Assembly: GCF_000337535.1 (NCBI RefSeq)
Contig: NZ_AOIP01000040.1
Coordinates: 1 to 44,035, forward strand
Direction: 5' to 3'
Source of the DNA: Natrialba aegyptia DSM 13077
Lineage (GTDB): Archaea > Halobacteriota > Halobacteria > Halobacteriales > Natrialbaceae
Length of the DNA: 44,035 nucleotides
Positions 33,879 to 41,157 of this stretch are shown piece by piece. Each line of letters starts with the position of its first letter. Position 1 is the first letter of the stretch. Under the pieces are notes generated by a model. It made no database searches. It was not told the DNA's origin and saw only the letters and a program-made list of their open reading frames with translations. The translations under genes were made by a program, and so were the position numbers.

Positions 33879-34717
33879 AGTCCGCCCACCTCCTCGATTC
33901 GTCCTGCCAACTGGTCGATCTTCTCGAGCGTCTCCATCTCGTGATCCCGCGTGCGAGATCGGTGCGTCTCGACGTAGTGGGCCGGCGTGCATTGCTGATC
34001 CCAACAGCCTTCGAAGAGCGACGATCGTTCCCGGAGTGCAACGGGCGCGGGATAGCCGCGCTCTCGAACTTCCTCCAGATACCGTTCCTGGTCGGTCGTT
34101 CGTCCCACGCCGTTCGGAACTGCGGAGAGGACGCCGATCTCGGCTTCGAGTCGTTCCTCGAGCCCGTCGACGAGTTCTTCGAGTCCGATGACGCTTTGCA
34201 TGCCCTTCCCGGTCGGCTCGACCGGGATAACCAGACTTCGGGTCGCCGAGACGGCGTTGTAGAGGTGCGGGCCGGCGGTCGCCGGCGGGTCGATGACGAT
34301 CACGTCGTATTCCTGTGGAATCCCGGCGTCCATGAGCACCTGGCGGAGCCGATCGTACGGATCGAACTCGTCGCCTTCACCGAGATCGTCGGCCATCCGC
34401 TGTGCGCGATTGAGCAAGTCCTCGAGGTTCTCGAGCATGTTGTGACTCGGCAGGAGGTCGAACCCGTGCTCCGTCTCGAACACGAGGTCCTCCAGCGACC
34501 CCTTCGGTCGATCGATCAGGTGTCGAACGATGTTATCGGCCTGGCTGTCGTCTCGGGGTGCATCGACATCGAGGAGGTAGGTGAGCGAGCCGTTTTGCTG
34601 GTCCATGTCGATCGCGAGCACGTCGAGCCCGTGGGCCGCGTGGGCCTCGAGCAGGGCCGCACCCACTGTCGTCTTGCCGACGCCGCCGGCCTCCGAGTAG
34701 GTCGTATAGGTGAGCAT
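33875..34717 (-). CDS. parA: ParA/Soj-family partition ATPase
   Basis: This 280-aa P-loop ATPase of the ParA/MinD group begins MLTYTTYSEAGGVGKTTVGAALLEAH. The usual signature lysine of the deviant Walker A (KGGVGKT) is Ala10 here. Walker A' follows as AIDMDQQNGSLTYLL and the Walker B/switch part as DVIVIDPPATAGPHLYNAV. A C-Asp-x-x-C element (GCWDQQC) near 242-248 is unusual. ParA proteins move plasmids or chromosomes by dynamic DNA binding. The start is supported by a TATA box 26 bases upstream that sits inside a 13-bp repeat array, so the operon may be controlled by its own partition complex. It heads the two-gene operon with the acidic partner. Confidence 0.88.
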   Translation of the reverse strand: MLTYTTYSEAGGVGKTTVGAALLEAHAAHGLDVLAIDMDQQNGSLTYLLDVDAPRDDSQADNIVRHLIDRPKGSLEDLVFETEHGFDLLPSHNMLENLEDLLNRAQRMADDLGEGDEFDPYDRLRQVLMDAGIPQEYDVIVIDPPATAGPHLYNAVSATRSLVIPVEPTGKGMQSVIGLEELVDGLEERLEAEIGVLSAVPNGVGRTTDQERYLEEVRERGYPAPVALRERSSLFEGCWDQQCTPAHYVETHRSRTRDHEMETLEKIDQLAGRIEEVGGL

Positions 34718-34725
34718 ACGAACCA

Positions 34726-34803
34726 GTTAGTCTCCCCGACTATAATTCTCCGGTATATGATTTAGTTAGGCCATTCGGTTAGCATAACTAGTTGGTCTAA
34801 TCA
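34726..34803. repeat. 13-bp repeat array A (six registers, parA promoter)
   Basis: Units GTTAGTCTCCCCG (34726), GTTAGGCCATTCG (34765), GTTAGCATAACTA (34778) and GTTGGTCTAATCA (34791) are exactly in a 13-base register; the two registers between 34739 and 34764 are degenerate and include the parA TATA box. Confidence 0.7.
34740..34747 (-). promoter_or_regulatory. TATA box of the parA operon
   Basis: AATTATAG on the minus strand is centred 26 bases before the ATG at 34717 and lies inside repeat array A, so proteins bound to the repeats should affect transcription. Confidence 0.6.
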
Positions 34804-34884
34804 GGCATCAGCCGAGAACTGTGCTGCAGCGCGGCTCGCGGACGAGACGGCTCGTCTCGGCCGACGGACATCGGTGTTGGATTC

Positions 34885-34936
34885 GTTAGGCTAATGGGTT
34901 AGGCTGTCCAGTTGGCTTACTCGGTAGTCCCACATG
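34885..34936. repeat. 13-bp repeat array B
   Basis: Four consecutive units: GTTAGGCTAATGG (34885), GTTAGGCTGTCCA (34898), GTTGGCTTACTCG (34911) and a weaker GTAGTCCCACATG (34924). Confidence 0.7.
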
Positions 34937-35054
34937 GATAATCTACCGTGCTATCTCTGCCAGTATGGTGTACCGGGCCTCTTTACGAACGCGCCCGCTC
35001 TTCAAGAACTGTCTGGATAGGGCAACCGGCTTGGCTGGTGAAGTATCCTGCTAA

Positions 35055-35119
35055 ACTGACTCACTGAGTTAGTCCTATCGGTTAGTCCTATTGATTATGT
35101 CTATCGGTTAGGCTACTTC
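35055..35119. repeat. 13-bp repeat array C (clearest array)
   Basis: A degenerate unit at 35055 is followed by GTTAGTCCTATCG (35068), GTTAGTCCTATTG (35081), ATTATGTCTATCG (35094) and GTTAGGCTACTTC (35107). The first two strong units differ at one base only. Confidence 0.78.
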
Positions 35120-35289
35120 GATGCCCTTACTGAAAAACCGTTTCGGCTGAAATAGTGGGTACTCCTTGCCAGCTCGATTCGTTGGTTATCTTTCCGGACA
35201 ACGCACGCTCCTCGTGGCCAACCGGGGGGTGATGGCGGTATGGCTGACTGACCGATCTTGCCGGTCGATACGATCGGTGTTCTCTGCCG

Positions 35290-35341
35290 GTTAGGCTTTT
35301 TAGATAGTCTAATCAGTAGGCCCTTCCGGTTAACTGCGTAC
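35290..35341. repeat. 13-bp repeat array D
   Basis: Units GTTAGGCTTTTTA (35290), GATAGTCTAATCA (35303), GTAGGCCCTTCCG (35316) and GTTAACTGCGTAC (35329) keep the 13-base register with more drift. Confidence 0.6.
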
Positions 35342-35525
35342 AGACGGCAGTAAAACCGAACGGTCGCTCCGGAGAACGCCACCAAGTAGCGTTCTTGCCA
35401 GTAGGTGTTTCGAATAGAATCGTTCGACGGCCGCTTGGATGGTGTCCGGTCGAGTTCGTCTTCTGCGTCGTCTCGTCGCGTCCGTTGACGGCTTTGTGTA
35501 TTGGACCTTCTAGAGAAGTTTGTTA

Positions 35526-35590
35526 GTTAGCCTATCTGATTGGTCTAACCAACAAATCCGTCTGATTAGGTCGCTTGTTCAGTCTTGCGA
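35526..35590. repeat. 13-bp repeat array E
   Basis: Units GTTAGCCTATCTG (35526), ATTGGTCTAACCA (35539), ACAAATCCGTCTG (35552), ATTAGGTCGCTTG (35565) and TTCAGTCTTGCGA (35578) keep the register; the first two and the fourth are the clearest. Confidence 0.6.
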
Positions 35591-35706
35591 TACGCTGGCG
35601 ACTGCGACCGCCGACCTGAATCTCTCGAACGAGTTCAGTTGGCCTATCGGAGAAGTCGCACGCTGTGAAATCCCAGTCCATCTGTGACCTATTCTCTGAC
35701 GAGCGG

Positions 35707-35724
35707 TATATAGTAGAAATATAC
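35707..35724 (+). promoter_or_regulatory. TATA boxes of the nuclease operon
   Basis: TATATA at 35707-35712 and AAATATAC at 35717-35724 precede the ATG at 35758 by about 48 and 37 bases, giving a short-leader message. Either could be the working box. Confidence 0.5.
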
Positions 35725-35757
35725 ACACTTAACTACTGGAAATAGTCGTCACTTGTC

Positions 35758-38700
35758 ATGGGAGAAAACCCCACGGAGCGACGATCCACGGTCGGGCGTC
35801 GCAACTTTATGGCGGTAACTGGAACGGCGGTCGGCACGGCCCTCACCGGGATCGGCACTCGGCCTGCTGTCGGGACATCGACCGCCGAACCGGGTATCGA
35901 GGCGCTGTCGTTTTACTCTGCAGCGAGTCAGATCGCACCGGACGGCGAGAGCGAACTCAGCGACGACGAGACTGTTGTCGTCTGGGCGGAGCCGACCGCG
36001 TACAACTTCGAGACGACGGACGATGGCCCGTCGACAGTCGTCTACGAGACCAACGATATTCCGCTCGTCTCCGAAGACGGCTCCGTCGTCGGGCTCGGTA
36101 CGGTCGAGTTCATCAGCGACGATCAGGGCGGTTTCGACGTTGGGAACGAGGAGTTCATGCTCAATCTTTTCGACGCCAAAATCGGCGGCGAGGGGACGGT
36201 CCTGTGGGACGAGGGCCACGATCAGTTTCACGAACTCGCCCTCGAGCACTACCACTCCTTCGAGCAGTACGCCGCAAACGCGGGCTACGAGTTGCGCTCG
36301 ACGACCGATATTCTGGGCGGCGCGCAACTGCTGTTTCCCTCGACGGCGAGTCAGGTCGCCGCGGGCGGCGGGCCGCTCACCGACCCCGCTCACGTGCTCG
36401 TCTGGGCGGAGCCGACTGCGGAGAACGTCGACGACGAGGGCGATTCGGCATCGTACCTCTACGGGGAGGACGAAGCGATTCCGCTCGTTTCCCGAGACGA
36501 GGCCGTCGTCGGATTCGGGACGCCGGAACTGCTCCAGGACGGTGATCTCACCGAGTCCAACGAGCAGTTCGTGCGCAACTTGCTGTCCGAGACGATCGGC
36601 GAGAGCGGCACGATTCTGTGGGATGACGCCCACGACAGCTACTACGATTCCTCCTCGTTCGGCGAGTTCGCGGCCGCCATCGAGGACGACGGCTATGACT
36701 TCGAGGCGACCGAGGACTTGCTCGGAAGCGACGGCGGCGGGATCGACGAACTCGAGTTCTTCTCGACGGCGAGCCTGCTCGATGCGGACGGTGAGTCGCT
36801 CACCGACGACTCGCTCGTCGCCGTCTGGGCCGAGTCGACCGCGGAGAACGTCGACGAAAACGACGACGGATTCGTCAGCTACGCCGGCGTCGATGCGGAC
36901 GTTCCGCTGGTTGCGGTCGACGGGACCGTCGTCGGTATCGGTGCGCCCCTCGCCACCGACGAGAGCGACGTCGACGCCACCCGCGAGTTCCTCGTGACCG
37001 CCTGGGAGGATCGACTCGACGGGCCGGGGACCGTCTACTACGACGAGAGTCACGGGCAGGCGCTGGCGCTCGACGACTACGCCGAACTCGAGGCGCTCGC
37101 GTCGAACCGCGGCTTCGACGTGGGAGCGACCGACGACCTCGCGGCCGACCTCGACGATGCGGATCTCGTGATGATTACATCGCCCGGGGAGGCGTTTTCG
37201 GCGGCCGAACGCGACGCGCTCGAGGCATTCGTCGCCGATGGCGGTGCCGTATTCATCCACGACGAGGCCGATTACGACGGTCACGCGACCGATACCCTGA
37301 ACGTCCTCGCGGCGGCGCTCGACCTCGACTTTCGGTTCAATTCGGACCAAGTCGTCGACGAAGAACACAGCGATTGGGCCCCGTTCGTGCTCCGGACGAC
37401 GAACGTCAACGACGCGTTCGAGTTCTTCGACGGATCGGCGGATGGCGCGACCATCGACGCCGCCGATGCGGTTGTCGTTCCCTCGCCTGGCGAGGAATAC
37501 ACCGAACCTGAACTCGACGCGCTCTCGGCTCACGTCGCCGGCGGCGGCGCGGTGTTCCTCCTGGACGAATCGGAGTTCACCAACGAGGAGACGGCGACGC
37601 TCAACGCCATCGCTGCAGAACTCGACATCGCCTTCCGGTTCAACGCCGACCAGGTCGAGGACGAGACGCACAACGACGGCGTCGCGTTCGTTCCCACGAC
37701 CGCGAACTTCAACGACGGGTTCGACGTGTTCGACGGCGTGGGCGCACCCGGTCTCGACGAGGCAGACGGACTGGTCGTCTCCTCGCCGTCGACCGCGTTC
37801 TCACAGACCGAACTCGACGAACTCGAGGCGTTCGTCGCCGACGGCGGCGCGCTCTTCTTGTTCGACGAGTCCGACTTCGGCGGCCAGGGCAATTCCGAAA
37901 CCGGCTTCGACGAAACGGCAAACCTGAACGCCATCGCGGACGCGCTCGACCTCGATTTCCGGTTCAACTCGGACCAGGTGAACGACGGCGACGGCGAGTT
38001 CGACATCGAGACGACGAATCTCAACACCGCGTTCGACTACTTCGCGGAGCGCGAGGAGTCGATCGGCATCGAGTTCGATCCGGGCGAGGAGTACTACGGT
38101 CGCGTCGTGCGCGTGTTCGACGGCGACACCGTCGAGGTGGAGTTCGACAGCGAGTACGACTACCGGGACGTGGTTCGCCACCTCGGGTTCGATACGGCCG
38201 AGACGGGGGACGTTTCCAACGAAATCCACGAGTGGTTCGGCGTCGAGGATATCGAGCACTTAAACGAGTGGGGTGAGAACGCGACCGCGTTCGCCCTCGA
38301 CGTGATGACGCCCGACGGCACCGACGCGGGCGACACCGACGTCGAGGGACGGCGGATCAAGCTCACCTTCGACGACGTCGAGCCGATCCGGGGCAACTAC
38401 GGACGGCTGCTCGGATACATGCACTACGACCCGGACGATTTCGACGCCGATCCCGGGACGGGCGACTACTCGGTCGAGTACAACCGGCAGATGGTCGCGG
38501 AGGGATACGCCCGCGTCTACTCGTCCGGATTCGGCCGCCACGACGAGTTCGCGGCCGTCGAGGAGGCCGCGCTCGCCGACGGGCGCGGCGTCTGGTCCGC
38601 GGCCGACTTCGACGCGGTCCTCGAGCACCGCAACGATCCCGTCGAGGAGGTGTACGTCCCGCGAGCGTCCAGCATCACGACCGACTCCGGGCCGCTCGCG

Positions 38701-39576
38701 GCCGACCGCGTTCCCGTCGCAGCCGGTCCGGATGCCGATCAGGAACCGCTCTCCGGCAGCAGCGTCGACGCGTACGACGAAGCGCCCCTGATCGGGGTCG
38801 ATCACGACAATCGCGTCGCGATGGCCGGCGGACTGCTGTTCAACGAGGCCTACGAGGAACTGGAGGGATTCCCGGTCGACACCGGCGGCTACGGCAACTT
38901 CCCGCTGGTCACGAACCTCGCGCGATACCTCTCGCACAACGACGGCGACTTCCTCGTCGAGGGCGGACACGCTCAGTTCGATGTCTCGGGGTCGCTCTCG
39001 CTGGAGCGGATGCAGTACTACCTCCGCTTCGTCGAAGGCATCGGCGGTCGGCTCAGGCAGTTCAACGACGTCGCGACCACCCTCCCCGAGGCGGACGAGC
39101 CAACCGCCGTGTTCCTCACCGCACCGGGACGGGCCTACACCGAGGCTGAACTCGGCACACTCCGCGAGTTCCGCGACGACGGCGGTGCGGTGATCCTCGT
39201 CGGCTCGACGGCGGCGAGCGCCGACCACCGCGCAAACCTCGACGCCGTCGCCGCCGGCCTCGGCTCCGACCTCCGACTCAACGACGACCGAATCGTCGAC
39301 ACCGTCAACAATCTCGCCGGCGAGGCGGTACTGCCGGTGACGAGCACGTTCAATCGCTCGTACCCGCTGTTCTCGCCGGTCGGCGACGACGCCTTCGGCC
39401 ATCTCGATCCCCAACAGCGGGCGTATCTCGAACTGCTCGCCAATGACGAGGGATTCATCATTCGCCCCGCAGTCGACGGGGCTATCGAGGACTGGTCCGC
39501 CGGCCGCATCGACCGCGAGACGCTCGACGCTGCCGTACTTGCGTGGGAACGGGAACATCGGGTGATCGCACCATGA
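35758..39576 (+). CDS. Tat-exported multidomain protein with thermonuclease domain
   Basis: This 1272-aa protein has a Tat signal (GRRNFMAVTGTAVGTAL, about 14-30). Three copies of an extracellular unit follow (about 45-160, 185-325, 335-460), each with VWAE(P/S)TA, then PLVS/PLVA, then GT-x-L/Y-W/Y-D-x-x-H. Then come three DUF4350/glutamine-amidotransferase-like units (about 465-760) with SPGEAFSAAERDALEAFVADGG and FRFNSDQV repeated. A staphylococcal-nuclease domain (about 775-965) has VVRVFDGDTVEVEF and the three expected catalytic positions: Arg in VRHLGFDTAE, Glu in AETG and Arg in YGRLLGYM. One more DUF4350-like unit lies at 1120-1200. It probably degrades nucleic acid outside the cell. 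The next gene overlaps by four bases. Confidence 0.85.
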   Translation: MGENPTERRSTVGRRNFMAVTGTAVGTALTGIGTRPAVGTSTAEPGIEALSFYSAASQIAPDGESELSDDETVVVWAEPTAYNFETTDDGPSTVVYETNDIPLVSEDGSVVGLGTVEFISDDQGGFDVGNEEFMLNLFDAKIGGEGTVLWDEGHDQFHELALEHYHSFEQYAANAGYELRSTTDILGGAQLLFPSTASQVAAGGGPLTDPAHVLVWAEPTAENVDDEGDSASYLYGEDEAIPLVSRDEAVVGFGTPELLQDGDLTESNEQFVRNLLSETIGESGTILWDDAHDSYYDSSSFGEFAAAIEDDGYDFEATEDLLGSDGGGIDELEFFSTASLLDADGESLTDDSLVAVWAESTAENVDENDDGFVSYAGVDADVPLVAVDGTVVGIGAPLATDESDVDATREFLVTAWEDRLDGPGTVYYDESHGQALALDDYAELEALASNRGFDVGATDDLAADLDDADLVMITSPGEAFSAAERDALEAFVADGGAVFIHDEADYDGHATDTLNVLAAALDLDFRFNSDQVVDEEHSDWAPFVLRTTNVNDAFEFFDGSADGATIDAADAVVVPSPGEEYTEPELDALSAHVAGGGAVFLLDESEFTNEETATLNAIAAELDIAFRFNADQVEDETHNDGVAFVPTTANFNDGFDVFDGVGAPGLDEADGLVVSSPSTAFSQTELDELEAFVADGGALFLFDESDFGGQGNSETGFDETANLNAIADALDLDFRFNSDQVNDGDGEFDIETTNLNTAFDYFAEREESIGIEFDPGEEYYGRVVRVFDGDTVEVEFDSEYDYRDVVRHLGFDTAETGDVSNEIHEWFGVEDIEHLNEWGENATAFALDVMTPDGTDAGDTDVEGRRIKLTFDDVEPIRGNYGRLLGYMHYDPDDFDADPGTGDYSVEYNRQMVAEGYARVYSSGFGRHDEFAAVEEAALADGRGVWSAADFDAVLEHRNDPVEEVYVPRASSITTDSGPLAADRVPVAAGPDADQEPLSGSSVDAYDEAPLIGVDHDNRVAMAGGLLFNEAYEELEGFPVDTGGYGNFPLVTNLARYLSHNDGDFLVEGGHAQFDVSGSLSLERMQYYLRFVEGIGGRLRQFNDVATTLPEADEPTAVFLTAPGRAYTEAELGTLREFRDDGGAVILVGSTAASADHRANLDAVAAGLGSDLRLNDDRIVDTVNNLAGEAVLPVTSTFNRSYPLFSPVGDDAFGHLDPQQRAYLELLANDEGFIIRPAVDGAIEDWSAGRIDRETLDAAVLAWEREHRVIAP

Positions 39577-40922
39577 GCGCGCAACGCCGCTGGACGTTCG
39601 CAGCCCTCCTCGTCCTGATCGCTGGCACCGTCGCCGTCGCACCCGTCGTTCCGGCAGTTCTCGCTACCGGCGCGAGTTCACCTGCGCCCGACACCGCGGA
39701 CCCGACACCCGTCGGATCGTCCGCCGATGCGGGACCCGCCCTCGCCGCAACGATCCTCGACGGCGATGGCGGTGGCGCACTCGCGGAGACGACCGTCGTC
39801 GCTGAACTCGACGGCCCGACGGACACAGTTGAACTCGTGACGACCGACGCCGCGGGCACCGCTTCGATCCCCGTTCCCGAACCGGGGACGTATACCGTCA
39901 CCGTGACGGCGACAGACGGCGCGACGGCGACCGAACGCGTGGATATCGCGGCTCGCGAGAGCGAGGCCGAAGCGACGTTCGAAGTCGAGTCGGCGGCGAC
40001 GGGCGCAATCGATGCGCTCGTCACGGACGACACCGGCGAACCGCTTCCGGAAGGGACGTGGGTGACCGTAACCGGCGACGACGCGTTCGGACCCGACCGA
40101 ACGGGGCTGGTCGGTGCCGACGGCTCGGTCTCGATCGACGGCGTGGAACCGGGCACCTACGATCTCCGCGCGCTCACTAGCAACGGCACCGAAACCGAGA
40201 CGACGACGGTAACCGTGGCGGCCAACGAGACGGTCGCTACCGAGTTCACGACGAACTCGTCCGATTCCGAGATCCCCGAAGACCGCGGTGAGGATGTCAA
40301 CGAGCTTCGGTTCCGGAGCGAGGCCGTCGACGATGACGTTGTCGTCTACGGCGATGTCGAAGACGAGATCGTCCTCGCCGGCGATACGCGGATCGACGGC
40401 GACGTTCTCATCGCGGGTGATGTCGGCGGTGACGTGGTCGTTCGCGGCGCAGCCACCGTCGATCGGATCCTCGTCGGTGGCGACGTTCGCGGTGACATCG
40501 CACTCCGAGGCAGCGGGACCACTGAAGCCGTGGCCGTCGACTCCGCCGAGACGCTCACGGTTCGAGGGAACGCGGCCGTCGACGGCAGCGTCGAGGCGGC
40601 CGACATCGGCGACGTAACGGTTGCCGGCTCCGGCTCGATCGGTGAACTTGCCGTCGAGAACACCGCGTCTTGGATCGAACTCACCGGCGGCTCGACCGTC
40701 GGCACCGTGACGGGCGGCACTGAACTCGAAACGTTCGAGGCCCGCGGCGGGGCAACTGTTGACGGGACGGTAGCACTTTCGACTGCAGAGACGGTTCGAC
40801 TCACCGGCGGCGCGACCGTCGGCGGCGATCTCGTCGGCGACGCCGTCACCCAAACGTTCGCCGTCCCGGACCGCCTGGTCGAGGGTGACGTTTCGATCGA
40901 CGACCTGCCTTCCGGTGCGTGA
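39573..40922 (+). CDS. Secreted protein with Ig-like and polymer-forming (bactofilin-like) repeats
   Basis: This 449-aa protein has a Sec signal peptide (MSAQRRWTFAALLVLIAG, cleavage about residue 34). Two carboxypeptidase-regulatory/Ig-like beta domains follow (about 55-135 and 145-225), then a right-handed beta-helix-like region (about 250-445) with short repeats such as DGDVLIAGDVGGDVVV, GDVRGDIAL and GGATVGGDLVGD, as in polymer-forming (bactofilin-type) proteins. It should sit outside the cell, possibly as a fibre or coat. Its ATG overlaps the nuclease stop (ATGA), so the two are produced together. Which molecule it binds is unknown. Confidence 0.8.
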   Translation: MSAQRRWTFAALLVLIAGTVAVAPVVPAVLATGASSPAPDTADPTPVGSSADAGPALAATILDGDGGGALAETTVVAELDGPTDTVELVTTDAAGTASIPVPEPGTYTVTVTATDGATATERVDIAARESEAEATFEVESAATGAIDALVTDDTGEPLPEGTWVTVTGDDAFGPDRTGLVGADGSVSIDGVEPGTYDLRALTSNGTETETTTVTVAANETVATEFTTNSSDSEIPEDRGEDVNELRFRSEAVDDDVVVYGDVEDEIVLAGDTRIDGDVLIAGDVGGDVVVRGAATVDRILVGGDVRGDIALRGSGTTEAVAVDSAETLTVRGNAAVDGSVEAADIGDVTVAGSGSIGELAVENTASWIELTGGSTVGTVTGGTELETFEARGGATVDGTVALSTAETVRLTGGATVGGDLVGDAVTQTFAVPDRLVEGDVSIDDLPSGA

Positions 40923-41157
40923 TACGGTCTGTTGTAACGATTTACCCGCACAACCGCAGGACGGGCGCGGTTGCGCCGGAAATGACTTACAGCAGTCCGT
41001 ATGAGGGGCCGAAGCCGAAACCGGAGCCGATTCGAGCGACCCAGCCGGCTCGCAGTCGCTACTGACTCCGGTTTGAGCGCGGCTCGCGGCCGACCCGTTT
41101 CCGTTTCGTTTTGGTGTGGTGAACCTGCGACTCAGTCCGCAAATTCGACCCGAAATC

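Larger units (their letters stand above)
34718..35757. other. 1-kb AT-rich non-coding region with repeat arrays
   Basis: This 1,040-base space lies between the divergent parA and nuclease genes and is clearly poorer in G+C than its surroundings. No reading frame shows a family motif. It holds five arrays of degenerate 13-bp direct repeats (listed separately), a single extra unit GTTGGCCTATCGG at 35638-35650, and the promoters of both flanking genes. A centromere (parS) or replication iteron region is the most natural reading, but no origin-binding gene (Orc1/Cdc6 or RepH) is in the window. Confidence 0.65.

Noticed and set aside
34726..35590. CRISPR array
   Set aside because: Units are 13 bp, degenerate and directly adjacent with no unique spacers, and no cas gene is present.
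35749..37671. 640-codon open frame on the minus strand opposite the nuclease gene
   Set aside because: It is a mirror of the strong codon bias of the plus-strand gene, is rich in Val/Glu/Arg without any domain, and the plus strand has a Tat signal and clear repeats.
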